From Flavobacterium gelidicaeli (GTDB lineage: Bacteria; Bacteroidota; Bacteroidia; Flavobacteriales; Flavobacteriaceae): a stretch of DNA of 64,000 nt. The stretch is taken from NCBI RefSeq assembly GCF_013294005.1, contig NZ_JABSNK010000001.1, positions 372,001 to 436,000 of the forward strand, read 5' to 3'. Every line of letters begins with the position of its first letter. Position 1 is the stretch's first letter. A model generated the notes under the pieces. That model was not told the DNA's origin. It searched no databases and saw only the letters and a list, made by a program, of their open reading frames with translations. Below, piece by piece: positions 19,770 to 29,900 of this stretch. Position numbers and translations under genes: made by a program.

Positions 19770-21534
19770 AGTCTATAAATTATTTGAAATTTCTAAAATC
19801 AACAAAATATCGATTAATTATAACCTTTACTTACGACTAAAAGAAACAACATTAAAACTGAGATCTCGATTTTACTTTAAAAAAGAAAAAACTTACGAAT
19901 GACATAGAAAGCACTGCTATTTGTAAAAACTAAACATTCTTCATTTAAATAAATAGCGTTACTTTAAATGATTTTCCCTTAAATATATCTTTTCGATTGG
20001 CTTTAAATTTATTTAAAAAACTAATTACAATTAAATCGAATTCACCAATAACAACTAATTCGTCACTGATATAAAAAGGGAGTATCTCTTGATCATAATT
20101 TCAACAGCCTCAATTAGGTAACTTACTTTCATATTCTCTAGCATTGAAAAAGCTCCCTATTTCATTAGAGCAATATTGAACTATTTCCTTTTGTGTTAAT
20201 CCAAATCTAGAAAGTTGATTATCTTTAAACTAATCTTTTTATTTACAAAATCAATATAATAAATTTCAAAACTAACACTCTCATCAGGATATCGGAGCAA
20301 TGAATAATCATTACTCTGAAGACACGCTAACTTATCATAAAAAAATTGAATAGGATTATTTCACACAAGAGTTAAGAAAACAAACTACTAAACACAGAAG
20401 CAAAATTCTAATTTTCACACATATCTACAGCTACAATAAAATAAATAAATTCCTGTATTTTCACCTACATCCTGAAAGTATATACAGAATCTAAATAATT
20501 ATTTTAAATACAAAAGACACACCCAAAAACTATCTAGCTCTAATAACGGATTAAGAAAATATTCTTTAAAAAAACGTTATTAATTATATTTTATTTACAA
20601 CAAAAGCAGCACAATCTTGGACAAACTAATGCTATAATATTTTGCCAGTCGATATCTGATAATAATTATCAAACATGCTCAAACTTACAATTGGACTCCT
20701 TTGTAGACAGCTTGCGTAGCAAATTTAAATTACCGCTACAATTGTATAGCGAACACTATTAAAAACGAATTAAATTAGTCCCTCACGACCTATTTTAGAC
20801 ATCAACATTGATTAAACAGAATACACTAACAAATGATTAATAATGTTTATGTGTTTTACAATTACATAATACCCCCATCACTACCTCCTAATATTATTTC
20901 GAAATAAACAAGTGCTTTTGTTATTCAATAATACCTTTTTAATCACATCGATATAATATTTAAAAAATATCATTTTTATTCTTTCCTATAAAAGCAGGGG
21001 AATCAATTTCTTTAAACAAATAAAAGATAAGTAACAGCAACCACAAGCAATAATAATTTGCACTCATATTCTAATTGAATAGAAACATATGATTGTCCGC
21101 ATTGAGTAATAAAAGAACTTGCACACAGATTTGAAGATTTAAATAGATTGGTCATAACAATTCAGTTGAAATTTTTGAAGACTACGCGCCTTTTATACAT
21201 ACATAAACATAATACAGTCGATTTACAATAAAAACACTCTACTCCACTCAAACTGATAATTAGATTGTATTATAAATAGTCTATGCATGATAACCCAAAC
21301 CATCTTAAATAGCAATATAGTTACATTAAGGACAATAGCAAGAACATTTTATAATTCTTACTTAAAAGCTATAAAAACTCAATTTAAAAAAACTAAGATA
21401 AACTGTCATACGTTATTAATGAGCATATTTATAAATTCATCTGCTGTTTTACTATTTTTTATTTATTACTGAAATACCAGCAATACGTCATAATCATTTA
21501 AAGGATAAAAAAGCTACAAATTACACTTTAAACG
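19770..21534. other. Long AT-rich region without intact genes (decayed DNA)
   Basis: About 1.77 kb with no convincing intact gene. The minus strand of about 19,945-20,500 reads as a protein broken by several stops and one frameshift (separate entry). A second weaker coding-like stretch on the minus strand lies near 20,610-20,755 (SLYNCSGNLNLLRKLSTKES, then two stops, then LLSDIDWQNIIALVCPR). The open frame at 21,287-21,472 on the plus strand has no recognisable features and is probably chance. No repeats or tRNA fragments were seen. Confidence 0.6.
19945..20500 (-). pseudogene. Decayed gene of unknown function
   Basis: Read on the minus strand, one frame gives QDVGENTGIYLFYCSCRYV, several stops, then NNPIQFFYDKLACLQSNDYS and SVSFEIYYIDFVNKKISL. 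A one-base shift at about 20,225 continues as KDNQLSRFGLTQKEIVQYCS and SFFNAREYESKLPN, two stops, then YDQEILPFYISDELVVIGEF and FLNKFKANRKDIFKGKSF, ending at TAA 19945-19947. The composition is clearly protein-like and only explicable by a degraded coding sequence. I do not recognise the family. Confidence 0.55.
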
Positions 21535-21564
21535 CAAAAAATCCCGACGAATCGGGATTTTTTC
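21535..21564 (-). terminator. Intrinsic terminator of rimP-nusA-infB
   Basis: Hairpin AAATCCCGA / TCGGGATTT with A and T runs on both sides, 22 bp downstream of the infB stop codon. Confidence 0.88.
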
Positions 21565-21585
21565 AAATATATAAAGAATTAAATT

Positions 21586-24522
21586 TTATTTCAATTTCTT
21601 TTTAATAGCAACTTCATGGTATGATTCAATAACATCTCTTTCTTCGATGTCGTTGTATCCTTTAATTTGGATACCACAATCATATCCTTTTGCAACTTCT
21701 TTCACATCGTCTTTGAAACGTTTTAATGCTACTAACTCACCTGCGTGAACAACAACACCGTCTCTAATAACTCTGATCTTAGCGTTACGAGTAATTTTAC
21801 CATCAGTAACCATACAACCTGCGATAGAACCCACTTTAGAGATTTTGAATATCTCTCTAATTTCTGCAGTTCCAAGAATTTCTTCTTTCATTTCAGGAGC
21901 TAACATTCCTTCCATTGCATCTTTCAAGTCATCGATTGCTGCATAGATAATAGAATAGTAACGGATATCGATTTCTTCCTTGTCAGCAAGTTGTCTCGCA
22001 TTTCCAGCAGGACGAACATTAAATCCAATAATAATAGCATCAGAAGCAGAAGCCAACATAACGTCAGTTTCAGTAATCGCTCCAACACCTTTATGAATGA
22101 TGTTAATTTGGATTTCTTCAGTAGACAATTTAGAGAATGAATCAGATAATGCTTCAACAGAACCATCAACATCTCCTTTAAGGATCACATTTAATTCTTT
22201 AAACTGACCTAATGCAATACGACGACCAATTTCATCTAGCGTAATATGACGTTGTGTACGTACAGATTGTTCACGCATTAATTGAGAACGTTTAGCAGCA
22301 ATTTGTTTAGCCTCTTTTTCGTCTTCAAAAATATTGAACTTATCACCTGCAGTAGCCGCACCATCAAGACCTAAAACTGATACTGGTGTAGATGGACCTG
22401 CAACTAGAACAGAATTCCCTCTTTCATCGTGCATTGCTTTAATCTTACCATGATGCTTACCTGCTAACATATAGTCACCAATTTTAAGCGTACCATGTTG
22501 TACTAATATTGTAGATACGTATCCTTTACCTTTATCAAGGAAAGCTTCAACTACAGTTCCTTGAGCAAATTTATCTGGATTAGATTTTAAATCTAAAACC
22601 TCTGCTTCAAGTAATACTTTTTCTAATAATTCTTTTACTCCAGTTCCAACTTTTGCAGAAATATCATGAGATTGGAATTTCCCACCCCAGTCTTCTACAA
22701 GTAAATTCATACTTGCTAACCTTTCTTTAATTTTCTCTGGATTTGCATTAGGTTTATCCACCTTATTGATTGCGAAAATAATAGGAACTCCAGCTGCTTG
22801 TGCATGACTGATAGCTTCTTTTGTTTGTGGCATGATGTCATCATCAGCTGCAATCACAATAATAGCGATATCTGTAACTTGAGCTCCACGAGCACGCATA
22901 GCGGTAAACGCCTCGTGACCAGGTGTATCAAGGAATGCAATTTTTTGTCCGTTATCTAAAGTTACTCCGTAGGCACCAATATGCTGTGTAATTCCTCCAG
23001 ATTCCCCTGCAATAACATTTTCTTTACGAATGTAATCTAGTAAAGATGTTTTACCGTGATCAACGTGACCCATCACAGTAACAATAGGCGCTCTAAATAC
23101 TAAATCTTCTTCTTTATCTTCAACAACAGTAATTGCTTCTTCAATGTCTACGGTAATGAATTCAACTTCATAACCAAACTCATCAGCAACAATTGTCAAT
23201 GTTTCTGCATCAAGACGTTGGTTCATGGTAACCATGATTCCTAGAGACATACAAGTTCCAATAACTTTAGTAATTGGCACATCCATCATGATAGCTATTT
23301 CACCAACAGTAACAAACTCAGTAACCTTAATAGTTTTACTTCCTTCGTCTATTGCTCTTTGCTCCTCATCCGATTTTTGACGGTGCGTATCTCTTTTGTC
23401 TCTTCTGTATTTTGCCGCTTTAGATTTACCACCTTTTTTACCTTGTAATTTTTCTAAAGTCTCACGAATTTGGTTTTTAACTTCCTCTTCCGTTGGCTCT
23501 ACTTTTGCAACAATAGCAGGTCTGTTTCCTTTAACGAATCCAGGTCTAGAACTTCTATTAGCATTATAACCACCACCTCCAGTATTAGGAGTAATCTTGT
23601 TAGGATTAGGTGCACCAGGAACTCCAGGAGGTCTTGGCGTGCCCGGTTTAGGAGCAATTCTTTTACGTTTATTTTTATTAGCATTATTAGCTCCTGCAGC
23701 ACCTGGCTTATTAGGAGTAATTTTAGGCTCTTCTTTTTTCTTTTTAGGTTTATTAAACTGAGACAAGTCAATAGTTTGACCAGTAAGTTTAGTTCCTGAT
23801 AATTTTTGATACTGTGTAGCAATTGCTTCTTCTGCAGGAGTTTCTTCACCTTTTGGCGTTGCATCTGCTGCTGGGGCTGCTACTACTTTTTCAGTTACCT
23901 CTGCTTTTGGAGTTGCTTTAACTTCAGGAGCTTCTTTTTTCACAGTCTCTTTTGCAACAGGGGCTGCTTTTGGAGTTGCTACTTTTTCCTCTTTCTTAGC
24001 TTCTTTAACTTCAACAGTAGGTTTTACTTCTTTTTTATCTGAAACAGGTTTGTCTTGTACTGGCTCTTTTGGAGCTGGTTTTTCAACAGGAGCTGGCGCT
24101 TTAGTAGCTTCTGCAGATTTCTCTACATTCGCTTTTACTGGCGCTGCTTTTTTTGGATTAAGATCAATCTTACCAACTTGAACAGGACCTGTTACTACCG
24201 CTCTCGCTTTGATAACTTCTTGTTGTTGTTTAAGAACCTCTTCATCATGCTTGCGTTTATCCTCTATCTCTTTTTCTCGCTCCACACGCAAAGCTTCTTT
24301 CTCTTTTCTTTTCTCTTCTCCTACTTCTTTTGAAGCTTCTTTTTTCCCTCTGTCACCTGCAAATTGACCGCACAGAACATTGTATACATCATCAGAAATT
24401 TTTGTGTTTGGATTTGCTTCAATAGCAATTCCTTTATCTTTTAGATAATCCACAGCTCTTTCCAAAGAAATATTCAATTCCCTTAAAACTTTGTTTATTC
24501 TAATAATTCTCTCTTCAGACAT
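21586..24522 (-). CDS. infB: Translation initiation factor IF-2
   Basis: A 978-residue GTPase that brings initiator tRNA to the 30S subunit. It has an N-terminal IF2_N helix domain (IIRINKVLRELNISLERAVDYL), then a long low-complexity linker rich in Lys, Ala, Pro and Val (about 60-300) and a Gly/Arg/Asn-rich part (PGTPRPPGVPG). The G domain follows (VTVMGHVDHGKTSLLDYIRK, DTPGHEAF, NKVD), then domains 2 and 3 and the C-terminal domain (KRFKDDVKEVAKGYDCGIQI). The length agrees with Bacteroidota IF-2. It is the last gene of the operon, 48 bp after nusA. Confidence 0.97.
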   Translation of the reverse strand: MSEERIIRINKVLRELNISLERAVDYLKDKGIAIEANPNTKISDDVYNVLCGQFAGDRGKKEASKEVGEEKRKEKEALRVEREKEIEDKRKHDEEVLKQQQEVIKARAVVTGPVQVGKIDLNPKKAAPVKANVEKSAEATKAPAPVEKPAPKEPVQDKPVSDKKEVKPTVEVKEAKKEEKVATPKAAPVAKETVKKEAPEVKATPKAEVTEKVVAAPAADATPKGEETPAEEAIATQYQKLSGTKLTGQTIDLSQFNKPKKKKEEPKITPNKPGAAGANNANKNKRKRIAPKPGTPRPPGVPGAPNPNKITPNTGGGGYNANRSSRPGFVKGNRPAIVAKVEPTEEEVKNQIRETLEKLQGKKGGKSKAAKYRRDKRDTHRQKSDEEQRAIDEGSKTIKVTEFVTVGEIAIMMDVPITKVIGTCMSLGIMVTMNQRLDAETLTIVADEFGYEVEFITVDIEEAITVVEDKEEDLVFRAPIVTVMGHVDHGKTSLLDYIRKENVIAGESGGITQHIGAYGVTLDNGQKIAFLDTPGHEAFTAMRARGAQVTDIAIIVIAADDDIMPQTKEAISHAQAAGVPIIFAINKVDKPNANPEKIKERLASMNLLVEDWGGKFQSHDISAKVGTGVKELLEKVLLEAEVLDLKSNPDKFAQGTVVEAFLDKGKGYVSTILVQHGTLKIGDYMLAGKHHGKIKAMHDERGNSVLVAGPSTPVSVLGLDGAATAGDKFNIFEDEKEAKQIAAKRSQLMREQSVRTQRHITLDEIGRRIALGQFKELNVILKGDVDGSVEALSDSFSKLSTEEIQINIIHKGVGAITETDVMLASASDAIIIGFNVRPAGNARQLADKEEIDIRYYSIIYAAIDDLKDAMEGMLAPEMKEEILGTAEIREIFKISKVGSIAGCMVTDGKITRNAKIRVIRDGVVVHAGELVALKRFKDDVKEVAKGYDCGIQIKGYNDIEERDVIESYHEVAIKKKLK

Positions 24523-24570
24523 AAAACCTTTTTATTATTACCTTTTTCGTTGTGTTGTTAGAAGCATAGA

Positions 24571-25824
24571 TTAACTATCAAATTCTTCCTTCAATATTCT
24601 CATTACATCTAGAATAGTTTCCTCTTCTAGGTCCGTTCTTCTTACTAAATCTTCTACATCTTGTTTTAGGATACTTTTTGCAGTATCTAAACCAATTTTT
24701 GCAAATTCATCTATAACCCATTCTTCTATCTCATCTGAAAATTCTGTCAACTCAACATCATCTTCATCTGCAGTAGCACCGGCAACATCACCTTCACGAA
24801 TTACATCAAGTTCATAACCTGTCAATAGACCAGCTAATCTAATGTTGTGACCTCCTCTACCAATTGCTTTAGAAACCTCTTCTAATTTCAAGAAAACATC
24901 TGCTCTTTTTGCTTCTTCGTTAATTTTAATCGAAGAAACTTTTGCAGGGCTTAAAGCTCTTGTGATAAACAATTGAATGTTACTAGTATAATTAATAACA
25001 TCTATATTTTCATTTCCTAATTCACGCACAATACCGTGAATACGTGATCCTTTCATACCTACACAAGCACCTACAGGATCAATTCTATCGTCATAAGTTT
25101 CTACAGCTACTTTTGCTTTTTCACCTGGAATTCTTACTACATTTTTAACCATAATTAAACCGTCAAAAACTTCAGGAATTTCTTGTTCAAATAATTTCTC
25201 TAAAAACTTCTCAGAAGTTCTAGACATAATAATTTGAGGTTTATTCCCTTTTAATTCAACGCTTTCAATAATTCCTCTAACATTATCTCCTTTACGGAAA
25301 AAGTCAGAAGGTATTTGTTTTTCTTTTGGTAAAACAATTTCATTTCCTTCGTCATCAACTAATATAACCACTCTTGGTCTTACGTGATGCACTTCGGCTG
25401 TATATATCTCTCCAATTAAATCTTTAAATTGTTTGTAAAGATTTGTATTATCATGTTCATGAATTTTAGAAATAAGGTTTTGGCGTAAAGCCAAAATTGC
25501 TCTTCTTCCTAAATCAATTAATTTAACTTCTTCAGAAACTTCTTCACCAATTTCAAAATCCGCTTCAATTTTTCTTGCCTCTGTTAACGTAATTTCTTCG
25601 TTTTCAAAATCTAAATCTTCGTCCGCAACAATTACTCTTCTTCTCCAAATCTCCATATCCCCTTTATCAGGATTGATAATGATATCGAAATTATCGTCTG
25701 AACCGTATTTTTTCTTCAATGCATTTCTAAATACATCTTCCAAAATTGCCATAAGCGTTACACGATCAATAAGTTTATCATCTTTAAACTCTGAGAATGA
25801 ATCGATTAATGCTAAATTTTCCAT
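24571..25824 (-). CDS. nusA: Transcription termination/antitermination factor NusA
   Basis: A 417-residue protein with the N-terminal RNA-polymerase-binding domain (DSFSEFKDDKLIDRVTLMAI), S1 domain, and the KH1 segment GACVGMKGSRIHGIVRELGN. KH2 follows (EEVSKAIGRGGHNIRLAGLL), then a short acidic C-terminus. The two extra acidic repeats of E. coli NusA are absent, as is usual outside Gammaproteobacteria. NusA modulates pausing, termination and antitermination. It is 13 bp after rimP. Confidence 0.97.
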   Translation of the reverse strand: MENLALIDSFSEFKDDKLIDRVTLMAILEDVFRNALKKKYGSDDNFDIIINPDKGDMEIWRRRVIVADEDLDFENEEITLTEARKIEADFEIGEEVSEEVKLIDLGRRAILALRQNLISKIHEHDNTNLYKQFKDLIGEIYTAEVHHVRPRVVILVDDEGNEIVLPKEKQIPSDFFRKGDNVRGIIESVELKGNKPQIIMSRTSEKFLEKLFEQEIPEVFDGLIMVKNVVRIPGEKAKVAVETYDDRIDPVGACVGMKGSRIHGIVRELGNENIDVINYTSNIQLFITRALSPAKVSSIKINEEAKRADVFLKLEEVSKAIGRGGHNIRLAGLLTGYELDVIREGDVAGATADEDDVELTEFSDEIEEWVIDEFAKIGLDTAKSILKQDVEDLVRRTDLEEETILDVMRILKEEFDS

Positions 25825-25837
25825 GCGAATTCTTTAA

Positions 25838-26302
25838 TTAAAATGTTACTGTAACAATTGCTTCTTTTATATCTGCGTAAGGAACTTCAAGTCTCTTTTG
25901 AACTGTTTCTTTTCCTTTACCAATCTTCTTCGGTTCTCTAGCTTTCCATGACAAAATTACAAAATCATCATTAGCTTCTACTAATTCTGCCTCTAAATTT
26001 TCTGTAGCTGTTTTCACAATCAGTGTTCTACCTACATTTTTCTTGTATTGTCTGACCAGTTTCAAGGGTGATCCTACTCCTACCGAAGCTACTTCTAGAG
26101 AAAAATCTTGCTCTTCTCTATCTAAATTATTCTCAACAACGCGACTAAGATCGATACAGTCCTGCAAGGCAACGCCATTATCTCCGTCTATTGTTACGAT
26201 TACTTTAAAAGCCTCTGTTATAGTAAGATCTATCAAGAAAAGCGATGGCTTATCTGAAAGACCTTCTGTCAACAATGTATTTACTTTTTCTTTAAATGTC
26301 AT
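25838..26302 (-). CDS. rimP: Ribosome maturation factor RimP
   Basis: A 154-residue 30S maturation factor. The start is the ATG at 26302 ([20 protein letters not shown]); the longer open frame would be read through a terminator-like hairpin. Family features are [20 protein letters not shown], the CIDLSRVVE segment and the conserved [13 protein letters not shown]. It is the first gene of rimP-nusA-infB, an order conserved from E. coli to Bacteroidota. Confidence 0.93.
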   Translation of the reverse strand: MTFKEKVNTLLTEGLSDKPSLFLIDLTITEAFKVIVTIDGDNGVALQDCIDLSRVVENNLDREEQDFSLEVASVGVGSPLKLVRQYKKNVGRTLIVKTATENLEAELVEANDDFVILSWKAREPKKIGKGKETVQKRLEVPYADIKEAIVTVTF

Positions 26303-26310
26303 ATTTTTAT

Positions 26311-26336
26311 AAAAAGAGGGGACAATTAGTCCCCTC
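26311..26336 (-). promoter_or_regulatory. Terminator-like hairpin in the rimP leader (candidate attenuator)
   Basis: On the minus strand, GAGGGGAC, a 5-nt loop and GTCCCCTC form a perfect 8-bp stem (26316-26336) followed at once by TTTTT. It ends 8 nt before the rimP ATG. A promoter-like TATATTTG lies just upstream (26365-26372). The position, before a nusA operon, suggests attenuation or control of translation. Confidence 0.6.
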
Positions 26337-26595
26337 ATTATCTAGTTTTTAATAAATAACGGTGCAAATATAGTGTTTTTTTTATTAACGGAAATAATTG
26401 ATTGTTGTTAAAATAATCCCTGAGCTATCTAAAACTACAAAACAAAGATTTTTCTTATAAAATAATCAAGAAAAATACAGCTCTATTTTGTTTTTATACC
26501 ACTTTAACAACTCTTCAATGTCACTATTCTAAAAAAAATAGCATCAAAAGAGTTGCTTTCAAAAAAAATCAACTCCATCAAAAACTTTCGAACAA

Positions 26596-26627
26596 AAAAA
26601 AGCCTCTCAATTTCTTGAAAGGCTTTC
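26596..26627 (-). terminator. Intrinsic terminator after tRNA-Gln
   Basis: Hairpin AAAGCCTTTC / GAGAGGCTTT followed by a T run on the minus strand, two bases past the tRNA 3' end. Confidence 0.8.
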
Positions 26628-26628
26628 G

Positions 26629-26699
26629 TTGGTCTACAAGGACTCGAACCTTGAACGACTGCACCAAAAACAGTTGTGTTACCATTACACCATAGACCA
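26629..26699 (-). tRNA. tRNA-Gln (anticodon TTG)
   Basis: On the minus strand the acceptor stem TGGTCTA pairs with TAGACCA. The anticodon arm ACTGT-TTTTGGT-GCAGT places TTG at positions 34-36 (Gln, CAA). The T arm contains GGTTCGAGTCC. It is 71 nt including the discriminator A, and CCA is not encoded. It has its own promoter and terminator and lies upstream of rimP on the same strand; in E. coli the same operon follows a different tRNA (metY). Confidence 0.95.
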
Positions 26700-26700
26700 G

Positions 26701-26734
26701 CTTAATTACTGTAGCAGCTTAATTACTGTAGCAG
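26701..26734 (-). repeat. 17-bp tandem duplication in the tRNA-Gln leader
   Basis: Two exact copies of a 17-bp unit (plus strand CTTAATTACTGTAGCAG) lie directly against the 5' end of tRNA-Gln. Confidence 0.85.
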
Positions 26735-26753
26735 CATTGTTGCTTAGCGAGTG

Positions 26754-26784
26754 CAAATTTATACTAAATTTTAGTTTGCGCAAA
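26754..26784 (-). promoter_or_regulatory. Consensus Bacteroidota promoter of tRNA-Gln
   Basis: On the minus strand TTTG (26781-26784), exactly 19 nt, then TAAATTTG (26754-26761). The upstream box lies inside the perfect palindrome GTTTGCGCAAAC (26774-26785). Confidence 0.75.
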
Positions 26785-26960
26785 CTTTTTTAGCACTTTT
26801 ATTCAAAAAAAATGAAAAAAAATTTTCTGAAACTAGAAAAATACTAAGAACCAATAAGTTACTAAAACAAGATTGTTTGATAGAATTTTTTGTTAATGCA
26901 CTTTGCATTAATAAAAAAAACATTTTCTTTGTATCTCAAAATAAAACTAAATTTTTATAC

Positions 26961-29900
26961 ATGAACAAGGAGACATTTAATTTCAATAAATGGAATACTA
27001 TCCTCGGCTGGATTACATTTGGAATCGCATTAATAACTTACACACTCACCGTTGAACCTACAATGAGCTTCTGGGACTGTGGAGAATATATTGCAACCGC
27101 AGCTAAATTACAAGTAGGCCATCCTCCTGGAGCTCCTTTATTCCAAATGATTGGTGCTTTCTTTGCCATGTTTGCTACCGATAATCAGCATATCGCCTTA
27201 ATGGTCAATATGACATCTGTTTTTTCGAGTGCCTTTACCATTTTGTTTTTATTTTGGTCTTCCTCAATGATATTAAGAAAACTAGCTGCTAGAATTTCTG
27301 AACCTAATAAAAATAACGAAATTGTTGTTTTAGGAAGTTCATTTGTTGGCGCACTAGCATTTACATATTCTGATAGCTTTTGGTTTAATGCTGTTGAAGC
27401 CGAAGTTTACGCTATGGCTTCTCTACTTATTGCTTTACTATTATGGCTGGGTCTTAGATGGGAACAAGAGATGAATACACCCAGAGGAGATCGCTGGTTA
27501 CTAATCATTTCTTTAGTTGTAGGACTTTCATTTGGAGTTCACTTTATGGCATTACTTACTATTCCTGCTATTGGGTTTTTATATTTTTTCAAAAACTACA
27601 AAACAGTTACTGTAAAGAATTTTATCATCGCTAATGTGGTGGTTGTTTCTATATTACTATTTATATTCAAGCTATTACTACCTTTAACGATGGCCTTCTT
27701 TGGTAAGACAGAAATCTTTATGGTTAACAGCTTCGGAATGCCATTTAACTCTGGAACTATCTTTGTTACCATTGCAATAATTGCTTTCTTTTATTTTGGA
27801 TTAAAGTATACTCGTAACAAGGGAATGATTCAATACAACACACTGTTACTTTGTGTTTTATTTATATTAATAGGATTTTCGACTTGGATGATGCTTCCTA
27901 TTAGAGCCAATGCAAATACAGTAATTAACGAAAATAAACCATCAGATGCTGCCGAAGTTCTTGCGTATTATAACAGAGAGCAATATGGTGTAAATCCGCT
28001 TTTTTACGGACCACAATACACTGAAACATTTGCAGGCTTAGACAAAAACAACCCTTATTTAGACAAAGCACCTAATTACGAGAGAGATTACAAAACAGGT
28101 AAATATGTTATTGTAAACAACTTTAAAAATGCGGAGCAAAACAGTGACGATGACCAAAAAACAATTCTACCAAGGATGTGGAGTGCTGATCATATAGAAA
28201 ACTATATGAATTTTACTAACGCACCTCTTTTTAGAATTGATCCTAATCATGACTACGAGAGTGATCTTGGACAATATGGAGTTGATGTTAATTCATTATC
28301 TGAAGAGGATTACAACAAAGCTATTGCGCAATTAAAAAACGAAGTCCTAAAAACGGTTAATGAATTTAGAACCGCTTACGCTCAAAAACAAATTGACAAC
28401 GAAGGCTACATGAAGTTCCTAAAAAGCTATAATGAATATTTAATTATAGAAAAGCCTACTACTGCAGATAATTTAAGTTTTATGGTTGAATACCAATTTG
28501 GATACATGTATTGGAGGTATTTAATGTGGAACTTTGTTGGACGTCAAAATGACATTCAAGGAAGGTACAGCAACCAAGATGGAAACTGGCTTAGCGGAAT
28601 CAACTATATAGATAATTTACATCTTGGATCTCAAGAAAACCTCCCTACTGATGTTTTGAACAACAAAGGGCGTAACGTCTATTTTTTCTTGCCTTTTATT
28701 CTTGGATTAATAGGAATAATGTTTCATGCAAGTAGAGATAGAAAAAGCTTTTATGTCTTATTATCCTTGTTTTTATTCACAGGTATTGCCTTAAAAATAT
28801 ACTTAAATGAAAGACCCTTTGAGCCTAGAGAAAGAGATTATGCACTAGTAGGTTCCTTTTATGTTTTTGCAATATGGATTGGTTTTGGTGTATATTCACT
28901 TTATGAAACCTTGAAAGAGTATTTAGCTCCTAAAATTGCCGGACCTGTCATTATAGCTGCTAGTTTACTTGCCGCACCCGTATTAATGGGGTATCAAAAC
29001 TGGGATGACCACGACCGTTCTGGAAAATATACTGCAACTGCAATGGCAAAGGCATATTTAGAATCTTGCGACCCTAACGCAATCTTATTTACCATAGGTG
29101 ACAATGACACCTTCCCTCTCTGGTATGCTCAAGAAATTGAAGGTGTACGTACAGATGTAAAACTGGTAAATACCAGCCTTTTCATGACCGACTGGTATAT
29201 TGACCAAATGAAACGAAAAAGCTATCAATCAGAAGCCTTGCCTATTTCTTTTACACATGATGAATATGTAGGTGACAAATTAGACTACGTAGTTTATGTT
29301 CCTAAAACAGAAAGTAGATGGGATGCAAAAGACCTTATGGCCTTTATAAAAAATCCTAAATCAACGATAGGAATGCAAAACGGACAAACGGTACATTTTT
29401 TCCCGACAAATAAAATTAGAATTCCTGTTGATAAAAATGAAATAATTAAAAACAAAGTTGTTGCTGCAAAATACAATGATTCTATTGTTCCTTACATTGA
29501 TATCGATATCAAAGGAAGAGCCTTGTATAAAAACAGAATAATGATGTTAGATATTGTTGCAAATAACAACTGGAAAAGACCTATTTATTTTAGCCCAGGC
29601 TCATTTGACGATGAAGATTACTTGTGGATGAAAAATTATTTACAACTTGAAGGATTAATTTACAAATTAGTTCCAGTAAAAACACCAATACCTAAAGACG
29701 GAAGTCCACTTGATTTGGGCGGAATTGATACTGACAAAATGCTACAGATTGTTAGAAAATGGGAATGGGGAAATAGTGATAGCGACCACATTTACCACGA
29801 TCCTGAAACAAGAAGAGAGTCTATTAATTATAGAACTAATCTAGCACGATTAATGGAAAAATTAATCGAAGAAGGTAAAATTGATAAAGCGAAAGAAGTT

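Noticed and set aside
21287..21472. 61-codon open frame in the decayed region
   Set aside because: No signal, motif or promoter; low-complexity AT-rich composition and neighbouring decayed sequence make a chance frame more likely.
23470..24333. Several antisense open frames across infB
   Set aside because: They arise from the Lys/Ala/Pro-rich low-complexity linker of IF-2; none shows independent features.
26303..26338. Longer RimP start (MRGLIVPSF...)
   Set aside because: It would translate through the leader hairpin and does not resemble RimP.
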